DNA of 64,000 bases from Astrothelium macrocarpum (Eukaryota; Ascomycota; Dothideomycetes; Trypetheliales; Trypetheliaceae). Numbering within the stretch: the stretch's first letter is position 1; each line of letters opens with the position of its first letter. The translations under genes and the position numbers were made by a program. Shown piece after piece: positions 1-10,464 of this stretch. The DNA lies in assembly GCA_021030915.1 (NCBI GenBank), contig JAGEMR010000002.1, forward strand, positions 558,001-622,000, written 5' to 3'. The notes under the pieces were generated by a model. That model searched no databases. It saw only the letters and a list, made by a program, of their open reading frames with translations, and had not been told where the DNA came from.

Positions 1-917
1 AGAAGCTCAGAACGGGTGGGTCAATGACACAGAACCAGACTGAAATTTCACGAGTTCGGAATCTCAACAAGATCCAAATGGGTGATGCGGAAATTGAGCC
101 GTGGTATTTCTCACCATATCCAGTTGAGTTCACTGACGAGGACATGGTCTACATTTGTGAATTTTGTCTTGGATACTTTGGTGAGGAGAAGCCCTTCCAT
201 CGGCATCGGGCCAAGTGCACATTGATGCATCCACCTGGAAATGAAATTTACCGAGACGACTACGTAAGCTTTTTTGAAATTGACGGAAGAAGACAGCGGA
301 CATGGTGCCGGAATCTGTGCTTACTTTGCAAACTCTTCCTTGACCACAAGACACTGTACTATGATGTTGACCCCTTTTTATTCTACTGCATGTGCACACG
401 AGACGAGCATGGATGCCATCTTGTCGGCTTCTTTTCCAAGGAAAAGGAGAGTGCAGAAGGATACAATGTTGCATGTATTCTCACACTTCCGCAGTATCAG
501 CGCAAAGGATTCGGCAAGCTCCTCATCGCTTTCTCTTACGAACTGTCGAAGCGTGAGGGTAAGCTTGGCAGTCCAGAGAAACCGCTCAGCGATCTGGGCT
601 TGCTTGGATATCGAGCGTTTTGGCAGGAGGCTATTGTCGACTTACTCATGGAGCCGGGAAGAACAGACGCCAATGTCGAAGAATTGGGGGCTCTGACAGC
701 AATGACAACAAATGATGTCTTGCACACGCTACAGAATCTGAATATGCTAAGATATTCGAAAAATCAGCATGTCATCGTATTGACTGATGCTGTCATTGAA
801 CAAAGGGAAAGACAAAAGGAGAAGGAAAAAATCAAGGGTAAGAGATCCATCGACCCAGAGAAGCTCATGTGGAAGCCACCAGTCTTTACGGCTTCCTCAC
901 GCACATGGAACTGGTAG
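1..917 (+). CDS. esa1: MYST histone acetyltransferase, Esa1/Tip60 type (5' truncated by window edge)
   Basis: C-terminal catalytic part of the NuA4-type lysine acetyltransferase that acetylates histone H4/H2A tails in the nucleus. The frame is open to the left edge (codons from base 3 read KLRTGGS before the Met at 24), so the N-terminal chromodomain lies outside. Numbering from that Met, a C2HC zinc finger is complete (C45, C48, H61, C65). The autoacetylated Lys is in LFLDHKTLYY (K109), the catalytic Cys in NVACILTLP (C151), the acetyl-CoA loop is QYQRKGFGK, and the general-base Glu is in SPEKPLSD (E185). The end WKPPVFTAS is the family C-terminus. No intron in the visible part; stop TAG at 915-917. 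Esa1 is preferred over Sas2/Sas3 because the whole catalytic block follows the Esa1 pattern. Confidence 0.95.
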   Translation, partial: KLRTGGSMTQNQTEISRVRNLNKIQMGDAEIEPWYFSPYPVEFTDEDMVYICEFCLGYFGEEKPFHRHRAKCTLMHPPGNEIYRDDYVSFFEIDGRRQRTWCRNLCLLCKLFLDHKTLYYDVDPFLFYCMCTRDEHGCHLVGFFSKEKESAEGYNVACILTLPQYQRKGFGKLLIAFSYELSKREGKLGSPEKPLSDLGLLGYRAFWQEAIVDLLMEPGRTDANVEELGALTAMTTNDVLHTLQNLNMLRYSKNQHVIVLTDAVIEQRERQKEKEKIKGKRSIDPEKLMWKPPVFTASSRTWNW

Positions 918-1554
918 AGTCACCATGTGTTTAGCTTTTGGAGGGGTCTTTGATTAGCATGGTGTTGGTGGCATCTGAACTTGTAAATCAATCTGGAACT
1001 CGGTGATACCCAATCTTAGCGTTGCGAAATGTTGCGTACTTTTGTGCAGCTTGATATTGAATTTGAGATAATTTGGTAAGTTACATTTGATTCAGATACG
1101 CTTGGACGCTGACCGAGAGACGTGGAATGAGCGAGTCTAAAAGTGTTGAATTTGCCGCGGAGGATGCGCCGCCCATTGGCGCCACCTCCCAACGAGTAAG
1201 ATTTCTAGGTCCCTCCACTGCCTGTCCCACTTAATTCGAGTTCTCCTAGGAGACGCGTCCAATCCAGTGCTGATTCTGCGTTCCAGAATGCTCGTTAGAT
1301 CATTCAGATTTTAGTAGTGTGGCAACAATAGCCAGTGTTTGCAGTGGGTAACCATGATCTACAGACTCATCACACCTGCCAGAGATATCAAGTCCCAAGA
1401 ATTATCTTTCCTCCTTACCACCTTTTTAGTCCCTTTTTATTTCGATTTCACTACACAGCTTGCATACCCATCTAATTGTCCTTGTAATACGTCTTGAAGT
1501 CTTGATTCATTCATTGTTTACTGTCTAAAGAGCTCTTTGGTCGTCTTGATTCTT
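918..1554. other. intergenic, 3' end of esa1 and promoter of the Prm10-like gene
   Basis: No ORF with recognisable content. The last 170 bases before the ATG at 1555 are pyrimidine-rich, as expected for a fungal promoter and leader. No RNA gene or repeat seen. Confidence 0.6.
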
Positions 1555-4284
1555 ATGGAAACAGATTCACACCCAGAAAATGAACTTTACACAGCCGATC
1601 GCTCAGGAGATGTTACTTGTGACTCATCCTCCCCGGCAACACCTGGCTTTTCGACTCCTCCGCAGACCGATGTAAAGGAACAACCGCAAAAGAAACGCGT
1701 AGCATGGAAGCCATCCGACCGTTCGTTACGTGCTCATTCAAGCCCTTCGACTACAGAAAGTTTGTCATTACCACACCACTCAACTGAGTCTCGACGTAGG
1801 AGGCCTAGTTGTGAGCAGGTTGCAGAAGACTTGTGGCGTGCAGCGGAGATGGTGGTAAAACCAAAGCCAGAAGATTCGTCCACGTATTTTCAGGGGTCCC
1901 CCAACCAGAGGCCGAGACCCAAATCTGCACTCCGTAGTGGAACCGCAACTCCGCCAAACTCAACTAGTTCACAGATCCTTTCGGTTCATGATAGAACTCC
2001 AGAGGAAGAAGGCAAGACATTATCTGCACTCCAGGCTCGGACCAAGGCCAGCAGACTACAGGAACATTTGAGCGGAGATACGGAAGAACAACTAAACACA
2101 ATGAGTGACAAAGAAGAAGCACGTCAGGTGGATCACGACCACTTCCCAAACCTTTACCACTACGTGGATGACAGCCTACTCGAGTCTGGCCAAACAACGC
2201 CTGGATTTGATGAAGACTATGCTCCTCGGCCGACTAAATATCGCCTCGGAGGTCTCTCCGCAGTTCTCCTAAACAGGATGAATTCCAAGAGTGCTCCATC
2301 TTCGCGGGCTGGTTCACGGACTGGTTCGCGGGCTAGTTCGCGGACTGGCTCACGATCCACTTCTCCCGAAAGAGGGTACGCCCAATTTGAAAATAGCTCG
2401 AAGTCGAAGCGATTGAGTTCTACAATGTCATTCAGTGAGCAGGACCTCACTCAGGCTCTGAGTAAGTTAGGACAGAAATTGATCACTCCAATCAAGAAAC
2501 GCCCGTCCCAAGATGTTGACCTCAGGATCAAAAAGCATGTTCAGAAATCGGTACTGAGACAGCGTTACATCTTACTTCTTTGTCGATGCCTGATGACCTA
2601 CGGCGCTCCCACCCACCGGTTAGAAGACTACTTACGAATCACATCCCGCATCTTAGAGATCGAGGCGCAATTCCTCTACCTCCCCGGCTGTATGATCGTC
2701 TCCTTTGATGATTCCAAAACCCAAACATCAGAAGTGAAGCTGGTAAAAATCGGCGAGCAAATCGACCTGGGCAAGCTGCACGATACCCATGATATTTACA
2801 AGCTGGTCGTCCATGATGAAATGGGGGTCGAGGAGGCCACCAAGCAATTAGAACGCATTCGAGACAAACCCAAAAAGTTCAGAACGGTATACCTCATCTT
2901 CCTTCACGGCATTGCCAGTATGAGTGTTGCCCCGTGGGCATACCAAGGTCGAGCAATAGATCTCCCTATAGCCTTCTTATTAGGACTCATTCTTGGATTT
3001 TTAAGACTTTTCTGGGCATCAAAATCTGACCTTTATTCCGCCGTTTTCGAAATCGCTTCGGTTGCCATCACAAGTTTTCTCGCGCGTGCCTTTGGATCCA
3101 TAGACGGTGGCCATCTATGGTGCTTTTCTACTTTGGCTTCATCGGCAATTACCTTGATCCTTCCCGGTTACCAGATCCTGTGCGCGGCTTTGGAGCTTCA
3201 GTCACGGTCCATGGTTGCTGGCTCGGTCCGAATGGTCTATTCGCTCGTTTACTCTTTGTTTATTGGATTCTCCTTGACCATCGGAACGGCTGTGTATGGG
3301 ATCATGGACAAGGATGCCGTTTCGTCTCCACAATGCGAAAATCCTATGCCAGCGCACAAGGCATTTGCCTTTGTACCGCTCTTTGCGCTTTGTTTGATGG
3401 GCATCAACCAGGCCAAGTGGAAGCAAATGCCCCTCATGCTTGTAATCGCGTTTGCCGGGTACATTATTAGTTTCTTCTCTGCAAGAGCCTTTTCGGATGT
3501 CACTGCTGTGAGCTCAGGACTGGCTGCCATTGGAATCAGCGTCATGGCAAATGTTTATAATCGAGTGGCAGCTCGGCTGGATACATGGATCGCATCGAAC
3601 TGTGCAAAGATCTGGAAGTATTTTTCCAAAAGAAGCGCATCTCAAAATGCAGGATCGTTTTCGGACCCAGATGTTGAAAAGGATATGGGCTCTGAAAGTC
3701 GAAACAGAACAGAGTGGTTCTCTCCAGACTTGACCCATGCCAAGCCTGACGCCCGGGAACACGACCACGATCCACGAGGGAGCAGGTCTTCCACGCCAGA
3801 TTCTTTCACCAAAGCTGAAAATACCGGCGACTTACCTGGAGAAAATACTGGCAATCCTGGATTTGCGCCGAATTCGAATGAGAGCTCCCGGGATAGCGAA
3901 CATCCCAACAATATATCAACATCAAAACCTCATGTCAGCTACTCTCTTGCTGCTTCTGCAATGCTGCCCGCGATTTTCGTGCTTGTTCCCTCAGGTTTGT
4001 CAGTCCAGGGGTCCCTCGTCGAAGGCATCAGTACAGCAGATCAAATCACGAATCTAACATCCAGTGGCAACAGCACCAACAGCACTGGTACGGTAACGAG
4101 CTCTCAGCTCACAAATGGAGCGATGGATCTACAGAACAGCTTGGCTTTTAGCGTAGGGTATAGCGTTATTCAAATAGCGATTGGGATTACGGTAGGGCTT
4201 TTTATTGGCGCATTGATAAGTTATCCGTTTGGGAAAGGGGGAAAGTGGGCAAAACATATGCGGAGCGGCCTGTTTTCTTTCTGA
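1555..4284 (+). CDS. prm10: Prm10-like ThrE/DUF1212 family membrane protein, 909 aa
   Basis: Multipass membrane protein of the ThrE family (threonine/serine exporter type), like yeast pheromone-regulated Prm10. The start is the ATG at 1555; the open frame extends to a TTG at 1537 but no earlier ATG exists. Residues 1-320 are low-complexity and Ser/Thr-rich. An SR repeat built of 12-bp units (2305-2360) encodes repeated SRxGS/SRASS. The cytoplasmic half of the ThrE domain starts near residue 329 (RYILLLCRCLMTYGAPTHRL). About ten hydrophobic segments follow, roughly residues 443-660 and 800-892. They are split by an acidic, Ser-rich linker. A single exon encodes the protein, ending TGA 4282-4284. 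The transported substrate cannot be read from sequence. Family assignment is firm; the name Prm10 is by resemblance. Confidence 0.9.
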   Translation: METDSHPENELYTADRSGDVTCDSSSPATPGFSTPPQTDVKEQPQKKRVAWKPSDRSLRAHSSPSTTESLSLPHHSTESRRRRPSCEQVAEDLWRAAEMVVKPKPEDSSTYFQGSPNQRPRPKSALRSGTATPPNSTSSQILSVHDRTPEEEGKTLSALQARTKASRLQEHLSGDTEEQLNTMSDKEEARQVDHDHFPNLYHYVDDSLLESGQTTPGFDEDYAPRPTKYRLGGLSAVLLNRMNSKSAPSSRAGSRTGSRASSRTGSRSTSPERGYAQFENSSKSKRLSSTMSFSEQDLTQALSKLGQKLITPIKKRPSQDVDLRIKKHVQKSVLRQRYILLLCRCLMTYGAPTHRLEDYLRITSRILEIEAQFLYLPGCMIVSFDDSKTQTSEVKLVKIGEQIDLGKLHDTHDIYKLVVHDEMGVEEATKQLERIRDKPKKFRTVYLIFLHGIASMSVAPWAYQGRAIDLPIAFLLGLILGFLRLFWASKSDLYSAVFEIASVAITSFLARAFGSIDGGHLWCFSTLASSAITLILPGYQILCAALELQSRSMVAGSVRMVYSLVYSLFIGFSLTIGTAVYGIMDKDAVSSPQCENPMPAHKAFAFVPLFALCLMGINQAKWKQMPLMLVIAFAGYIISFFSARAFSDVTAVSSGLAAIGISVMANVYNRVAARLDTWIASNCAKIWKYFSKRSASQNAGSFSDPDVEKDMGSESRNRTEWFSPDLTHAKPDAREHDHDPRGSRSSTPDSFTKAENTGDLPGENTGNPGFAPNSNESSRDSEHPNNISTSKPHVSYSLAASAMLPAIFVLVPSGLSVQGSLVEGISTADQITNLTSSGNSTNSTGTVTSSQLTNGAMDLQNSLAFSVGYSVIQIAIGITVGLFIGALISYPFGKGGKWAKHMRSGLFSF

Positions 4285-4883
4285 TGGTCCCGTTCGATTA
4301 TTACTGGACTTTAATAAACTGCAATGATGCATAGCGTTTTTCTTCTGGAAAAGTTTGATGAAATAATTACGGACGTTGTATGGAGTAGATAGCGAGAGAT
4401 AGAATCGATGAAAGATGTGTCATTGACGCGCTCAACACAATTTCAATAGCGGAGAAATCGATGATTCAGATAACAATTTTCTTCATTGCAATACCCGTCG
4501 ATGTTGGGATCGTATTGGGGGTACATCGAGCTTGTCAACTGCGCGTCAAGATACGCCGACGTTTTCCGCAGATCGGCACATTTCCGCGCCCTTTCTCCCC
4601 CACATTCCGCATGTTAACGTGGGGTCATCAAATAAAGAGCTTCAAACCTATTTCGCCGAGCTTATGGTAGGGAAAGAGTGTTGTAAGATTCCGCAGCATT
4701 CTTTAAGACCAGGTAGTAGGTATATGTCCAGCTCTATTCGTGCCTCATGGTAAGCTTTCTTCTTCTCCTTCAAATCAAGCATCGTGGTTTTCATAGAAGA
4801 CTTTTCTATTCGCTCACGTTTAAGCTCTTGATATCTCAATCATTACGTGTGACATCTGTGACGAATCGGAGCCTTCAGGCACT
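4285..4883. other. intergenic, promoter of the P450 gene
   Basis: About 600 bases with only short unsupported ORFs. A small inverted repeat (CCCCCAC at 4599, GTGGGG at 4619-4624) is present. Nothing else recognised. Confidence 0.5.
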
Positions 4884-6498
4884 ATGCTCTCATACATACT
4901 TTACTTCCTGTCTACCGAATATCACAGCCATCCCATCCTCTTTCCCATTCTTCTATTTCTTTTTCTCCCCATAACCTACCTCATATATAATGAATACCTC
5001 CGGTATCGTGCCCGCCTTCCATCCTTCCCAGGACCACCCAGCTGGCCTCTCGTTGGCCATATCCCGCACATCCGCTCCAACGCCGCAGAGACCTACCGGC
5101 GGTGGTCGCATCGCTATGGCGCTGTCTACCAAATCCAGCTTGGCAACATCCCGGTCCTCGTTGTCAACAGCGCTGCCGCCGCACGCACCCTCTTCGGCAC
5201 CCACAGCCAGGCGCTATCTAGCCGGCCAGTCTTCTACACCTTCCACCGCGTCCTGAGCAATACGGCTGGCACGACTGTTGGGACAAGCCCGTTCAATGAA
5301 AGTCTCAAACGGCGCCGCAAGGGAGCCGCTTCTGCCCTGAATAAACCTAGCGTTGCAACGTATATCCGGCATCTAGACGTCGAGACGAGAGCTTTTGTGC
5401 GAGAGGGACTGGAATATGGACGTGCAGGTCGGGAGCCCGTGGACCCGATGCCCATGATCCAACGGCTGAGCTTGAGTCTGTCTCTCACACTCAACTGGGG
5501 GACACGTATGGATAGCAGGGATGAAGGACTATTTCACGAGATCACAGAGGTAGAAGAAGAGATTAGCAAATTTCGAAGCACGACGGGAAATCTGCAAGAT
5601 TATATCCCGTTACTGAGATGGAATCCGGTGAATTCGGGAAGCAGAAAAGCAAGAGAGATGAGGGATCGTCGAGACGTATATCTGACACGATTGAACCGGG
5701 ACCTGGATGATAAAATGGAAAAGGGAGTTCACGAACCATGTATTCAGGCTAATGTGATACTAGACAAGGAGGCAAACTTGAATAAAGAGGAGTTGACGAG
5801 TATTAGCTTGACCATGTTAAGTGGAGGACTGGATACAATCACGACGCTCGTTGCTTGGAGCGTGGCAAAGTTAGCAGAAAGACCCGATATTCAAGACAAA
5901 GCATTGCAAGCAATCAGAGAATATTACGGATCTGACGAACCATTGGCCGATGCAGAGGATGACCAAAAGTGCAATTACATCGTCGCCTTAGTTCGAGAGT
6001 GTCTAAGGTGGAGTTTTGCTCTACAAAATGACACGCGAATACTAATGATCGACTTTTAGGTATTATTGCGTCCTCCGACTAGCATTACCTCGAGCCACGG
6101 TAAAGGACATCACCTACGAGGGCAAGCTCATTCCTGCAGGGTCAACCATCTTCCTCAATGCATGGGCATGCAATATGGACCCAGAAGTCTGGAGCGATCC
6201 CGACATTTTCCGACCAGAGCGATGGCTAGAGACACCAGAAGCCCCGCTATTCACATATGGCCTTGGTTACCGCATGTGCGCTGGATCCTTACTTGCCAAC
6301 CGAGAGTTGTACCTAGTCTTCCTACGAATGCTCAACAGCTTTGAGCTCCTCAAGGCGGATGATGTTGATACGAGGCCAGTCGAAGGAAGCGCAGATCCTA
6401 CAAGCTTAGTGACAATGCCGAAGCGGTACGAAGTCATTTTCAAACCACGAGATGAGCAAAAGCTGAAAGTTGCATTGGATGAAAACAAACGATCGTGA
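4884..6498 (+). CDS. cytochrome P450, CYP504-like (phenylacetate/hydroxyphenylacetate hydroxylase type), 520 aa
   Basis: Haem monooxygenase with an N-terminal membrane anchor (residues 15-37, then a PGPPSWPLVGHIP proline-rich hinge), so probably ER-bound. Two exons, 4884-6007 and 6060-6498. The 52-nt intron (GTGGAG...ACTAAT...TTTAG) splits the codon of R375. The junction restores the ExxR motif (E372-C-L-R375). The I-helix reads LSGGLDTIT, PERW is at residues 427-430, and the haem loop FTYGLGYRMCAG places the ligand Cys at 448. All hallmark residues are present, so the enzyme looks functional. Stretches such as YQIQLGNIPVLVVNSAAAA and LNAWACNMDPEVW match my memory of the CYP504 phacA/phacB family, which hydroxylates phenylacetate or 3-hydroxyphenylacetate towards homogentisate. 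No other gene of that pathway is nearby. P450 is certain; the subfamily is likely. It converges on the next gene with only 115 bases between. Confidence 0.93.
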
Positions 6499-6613
6499 AG
6501 CGTTTTCGTATCTACTCCGTACAAGTCATCTATGTCTCTATTATTCCATGTTGCCAAGAGATCGCCAACAGGTACATAATGAAAAGTCATTAACATTAGT
6601 CGCAAATTGTTTA

Positions 6614-7636
6614 CTAGCCAAACTTTCTCCAGATTGTCCTTGTCTTATCGACAGCACTGTAGTCCGGGCCAGGTAATATCTCTCTCAACAGGTCGTTCAT
6701 TCCCATACCCTTATCCTTACACTCCTTCCATTGTCTCGGATAACCCCAACTACATTCCTCGAATCTGACATCGTCTTTCCAATCGGTGCGGCGAATGTGG
6801 AGGTGACCACTGATGACGACTTCGGCATTGAAGCGCAAGTGCCAATCTTCCGTCTTCTTGGTTCCACACCAAAGGGAAAAGCGCGGAATGAGATGCAAGT
6901 CAACCAAATCATATCGCAAAGGCCAGTGACCTGCAATGACTGTCTTTACATCGGCACCATACGTAGCCTTTGCTTCCGACAGCCTTGCTTCAGTCTTTTT
7001 CACCAATGCGTCACACCAAGCGGCACGAGTGGGATATGGGTCGGGATGCAACATGAACTCGTCTGTTGCTTCAATGTCTTCCTCCTTGGCCCATGCAAGA
7101 GCATTCTCGAATTTGACATCATCCGGGCGAAAGGAATAGTCGTACAAGGTGAAGATGGGGCAGATGAGGTATGGGACTGCTTCGCCGTTCTTATCCTCGC
7201 ACCACCAAAAGGTGTACGGATCCTCAGGAGTAATGACACCATGCGATCGAGCACACTCGACACCATGCATGTACTTTGCTTCACCTCTCAAATTCGCTCC
7301 CTTGATGTGATCCGCCGCGTCCAGAGTGTAGAGGTCGTGGTTTCCGGGTAGCCAGAAGACTGTACCAAAGCGTTCCTTTGCAAGGGCGAAGGCAGCATTG
7401 AAGTGTTCAGAGGTTTCGCCGACGTCTCCGACGAGTATGAGGCCATCATTTGGACTCTTTTCAAGCTGGGCAAAGGCTTCACGATTCGCCTTGAAGGAGA
7501 CGTGAATATCGCCTATGGCATACAACTTGCCGAATGGTTTCCGAGGATGCTCCGGGATGGGAGAAGTGTTGACAGGAGGCTTCGCCGTGCCATTGACTTC
7601 GACATTAACAGCCTGAGAGATAAGAGGATCAGCCAT
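6614..7636 (-). CDS. calcineurin-like metallophosphoesterase, 340 aa
   Basis: Intronless gene with all five motifs of the binuclear metallophosphoesterase fold: GDIH (D43, H45), GDVGE (D71), GNHD (N99-D101), then GHWP near residue 236 and GHLH near 276. An intact active site binding two metals is therefore expected. Residues 1-35 are a poorly conserved leader without a clear signal peptide, suggesting a cytosolic enzyme. The physiological substrate is unknown. Start ATG at 7636-7634; TGA-type stop before 6614. It is divergent from the glycosyltransferase-like gene and convergent with the P450. Confidence 0.9.
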   Translation of the reverse strand: MADPLISQAVNVEVNGTAKPPVNTSPIPEHPRKPFGKLYAIGDIHVSFKANREAFAQLEKSPNDGLILVGDVGETSEHFNAAFALAKERFGTVFWLPGNHDLYTLDAADHIKGANLRGEAKYMHGVECARSHGVITPEDPYTFWWCEDKNGEAVPYLICPIFTLYDYSFRPDDVKFENALAWAKEEDIEATDEFMLHPDPYPTRAAWCDALVKKTEARLSEAKATYGADVKTVIAGHWPLRYDLVDLHLIPRFSLWCGTKKTEDWHLRFNAEVVISGHLHIRRTDWKDDVRFEECSWGYPRQWKECKDKGMGMNDLLREILPGPDYSAVDKTRTIWRKFG

Positions 7637-8076
7637 TTGAAGAATAAAAGCTGGGCGACTAAATTAGAACTGTTTTGAACGGGGGGATGTTCGAGCCGGA
7701 AGACCGGTGGGAAGCTTATGACGATGGGAGAATAAGAAAGCGCAACGGTCTTTTGTAGCACTAGCGCAGGGTCTTTTGGTGGGCTGACGAAGAATGACGA
7801 CAAAACCCCGGTCTGTCACTCCTTTTTTCGGGTTCTACCCCAGTCGTAGATCTAACACGCGAGTCATTACTCGCTCGCCTCTATGCCTCCAACTTTTCCA
7901 CCCTCCCACGCCTTCTCCACTACCCCAACCGCCCTCTTTGAAATTCACCGTCCTGCCATACCTTGGGGAGGAGGCACCAAGCATGACCTGCCTCCCGGAA
8001 TACCCCGCTCTACATGTTAGCACGGCCACGTCTCCGAGATAGAGCGTGCACTAAGCCTCTCCCTGACGGGAATAAC
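7637..8076. promoter_or_regulatory. divergent promoter region, phosphoesterase (-) and glycosyltransferase-like gene (+)
   Basis: About 440 bases between two divergent start codons, with a CT-rich stretch at 7865-7960 typical of fungal leaders. No specific operator recognised. An alternative upstream ATG for the + gene is at 8014. Confidence 0.5.
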
Positions 8077-10464
8077 ATGCCTCACCCTTCTCGAATCTAT
8101 CCCAGCGATGAAGAGCTTGGGAAACGAAATGACGACTACCGCCCACAGAGGGTCAATTCGTGGCTTGGATGGAGGGCACGGTTAATGCAATACCGGAAGA
8201 GAAGGATCGTCATTCTTCTGGTGGTGGGATTATGTACATGGTTGATATGGACGAACATCCCTGAGTCGACTCGCACCAAAATTGTCGCACAAATACCAGA
8301 AGAGAGGGATGATTCCATCGACCCGGAAGAGCCCGCTGGACCACCTCCACGCATCACGGATGAAGAAACTGTTGCCGCATCGGAGCATTATTACAGCGGT
8401 GCAATCCGATTCTTTAGGCTGGCAGACTCGCTACATGCAATTTCAAAAACCATGGGACACAGACCGATAAACCGAAATGTTCTATTCGCCGCGGCTAGTC
8501 CCAAGAGCGCGGCTACTTTGCTACCAATGGCATGCGAAATGGCAAAAGCGAATCGCAACTATGTTCATATGGCGATAATGGGTCGGGATGACATATCAGT
8601 ACAGGAGCTCAAGGAAATCAATGGCGTCAATGACAAGGATTGTCTCTTATTTTGGCACGATGCAAGGCCAGACTACTCAAAATGGAGCACAGAGGGCCGC
8701 ATGAGTGTCAGTGTCTCTGCCGGTCTAAATCATATAAATGGGTTCATGCATCCCCAAGTCATTTTCATTGACGGATCCCCTTCTGAAGATGCGTACTTTT
8801 CTAAAGCGGTCACGGCGAAAGGCAATACCTATGATACCCCAGTTATTCATCTCCCCGAAGGAAAGCTTGAGGATTTTCGGTGGGCAGCTAGACTTGACAG
8901 CGGCTCGTTGAGCGCTTGGTATCAGCCAACCATTGACATTGTCATTCACGCTGGAACACAAAGTTCGGGTTCGCTCATTAGATTACTGAAATCTCTGGAG
9001 AAAGCAGATTACTCTGGCTTCCCACCACCGAGACTTACCATCGATTTACCCTCTGATACTGATCAATCGACGCGAGATTTCATCAGTGGATTTGCTTGGC
9101 CACCGCAGTCAAAGGAGGAAATAAAAGACCCGCTCAAACGCAAGGAATTAACTCTCAACCATCGCATAGCCCAAAAACGGGCATCTCCCGAAGAAGCGTC
9201 CATCCGATTTATTCAATCTTTTTATCCCACCCAATCTTCCGATTCGCATGTTGTATTATTATCGTCCCAGGCGGAGCTCTCTCCGCGATGGTACCACTAC
9301 TTGTATTATGTCATGTTAGAACACAAGTACTCTCCATATAAGCTGGTCCCGGCTCTGGGTCTGGCGGGTATTTCCCTGGAGCAACCTTCTCTTCATCTCG
9401 ACAGCAGTACGTCTCTCGAAATCCCCATGATCAAGGACCTACAGGACGAATGGTTTTCCAAGTATACAGAAGATTCGACTGTTCCTTTTCTGTGGCAAGC
9501 TCCTAACGCAAACGCCGCTTTATATTTTGGCGACAAATGGGCCGAACTGCACTCATTCCTCACATATCGTCTGACCGCTTCTGAGAACATCAGAGCCACC
9601 GGCGGATCTCTACAAAGAAAGAAACTAATCTCCTCCACCCAACCCGCCTGGACAGAATATTTCCTCGAACTAATGCGCGCACGAAACTACGCCCTCCTCT
9701 ACCCCAACCCCTCCGAATCCTCCCCCGCCCTCGCCACAATCCACACCGATCCCTCCCGCCCAGCCGACGAATTCGACACACCCCCCTCCGACTCCGCCTC
9801 CCACGACAAACCCGACCCAGCCGCAGACTTCCTCCCCAACCCCGCCGCAGACGCCGACTCCCTCCCGCCCGCCAGCGACTCCTCCCCCGCCACCCAAGCC
9901 GCCCCACCGCCCCTCCACGCCCTCCTCCCCTTCAACGCCGACCTTCCGGACCTCGCACACCTCCCGCTCCTCGCCTACGACGGCGCGCGCCTGCGCTCGC
10001 CCTTTGCGCTCCCGGACCCGTCCGACCCCGACGACGCCGACCCTCTCACCCCGCCGTCCTCCAAAGACGATCCCCCCGCCTCCTCCACCACCACAGCCTC
10101 CGCGCGCCTCGCCGCCAAATACGCCGCACACCTGCGCTACGCGGTCGGCGGCTGCTCGGCTGCCGACGCCGTGCGGCCCCGGCGCGTGCTGCGCGGCTCG
10201 GCGCGGGATCTGTTTTGTTTTGGTGATGGGGACGAGCGGTTTGACGACGGGCCGGGCAGGGCGGTGGGTGCGGCGGCGGGGGGGGCGAATCCCGAGAGGA
10301 GTTGGGTGAAGGGTGGGAGGGATGAGATTGTGAGGGAGGCGGATGGGGAGAAGGAGGGGGGGAAGGTGAGGAAGTGGCGAGATGGCGGGGAGAGTGGGGA
10401 TGGTGGGGATGGGGGGGATGAGGTTGCTGAGGCTGTTAGGGGGGCGAAGGGGGGTGATGTGTGA
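8077..10464 (+). CDS. fungal type II membrane protein, 'glycosyltransferase 2' type, 795 aa
   Basis: Probable Golgi/ER type II membrane protein. It has a basic N-terminus (YRKRR), one hydrophobic segment at residues 43-59 and a long lumenal domain. The ATG at 8077 (MPHPSRIYPSDEELGK) is chosen over the in-frame ATG at 8014 because it has A at -3 and because I recall SDEELGK near the N-terminus in fungal relatives. Initiation at 8014 would add 21 residues. Conserved-looking blocks are RNVLFAAASPKSAATLLPMA, HPQVIFIDGSPSEDAYF and VVLLSSQAELSPRWYHYLYY. Residues about 560-690 are a Pro/Asp/Ser/Ala-rich insert, followed by a family-like C-terminal motif (YAVGGCSAADAV...RGSARDLFCFGDGDE). About 85 Gly/Glu/Arg-rich residues follow that look like an extension. 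The DNA switches from C-rich to G-rich at about 10,200 (see findings). The sugar donor is unknown. Confidence 0.82.
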   Translation: MPHPSRIYPSDEELGKRNDDYRPQRVNSWLGWRARLMQYRKRRIVILLVVGLCTWLIWTNIPESTRTKIVAQIPEERDDSIDPEEPAGPPPRITDEETVAASEHYYSGAIRFFRLADSLHAISKTMGHRPINRNVLFAAASPKSAATLLPMACEMAKANRNYVHMAIMGRDDISVQELKEINGVNDKDCLLFWHDARPDYSKWSTEGRMSVSVSAGLNHINGFMHPQVIFIDGSPSEDAYFSKAVTAKGNTYDTPVIHLPEGKLEDFRWAARLDSGSLSAWYQPTIDIVIHAGTQSSGSLIRLLKSLEKADYSGFPPPRLTIDLPSDTDQSTRDFISGFAWPPQSKEEIKDPLKRKELTLNHRIAQKRASPEEASIRFIQSFYPTQSSDSHVVLLSSQAELSPRWYHYLYYVMLEHKYSPYKLVPALGLAGISLEQPSLHLDSSTSLEIPMIKDLQDEWFSKYTEDSTVPFLWQAPNANAALYFGDKWAELHSFLTYRLTASENIRATGGSLQRKKLISSTQPAWTEYFLELMRARNYALLYPNPSESSPALATIHTDPSRPADEFDTPPSDSASHDKPDPAADFLPNPAADADSLPPASDSSPATQAAPPPLHALLPFNADLPDLAHLPLLAYDGARLRSPFALPDPSDPDDADPLTPPSSKDDPPASSTTTASARLAAKYAAHLRYAVGGCSAADAVRPRRVLRGSARDLFCFGDGDERFDDGPGRAVGAAAGGANPERSWVKGGRDEIVREADGEKEGGKVRKWRDGGESGDGGDGGDEVAEAVRGAKGGDV

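Noticed and set aside
1537..1554. TTG-initiated extension of the Prm10-like protein
   Set aside because: An ATG at 1555 follows directly, and non-ATG starts are rare in fungal nuclear genes.
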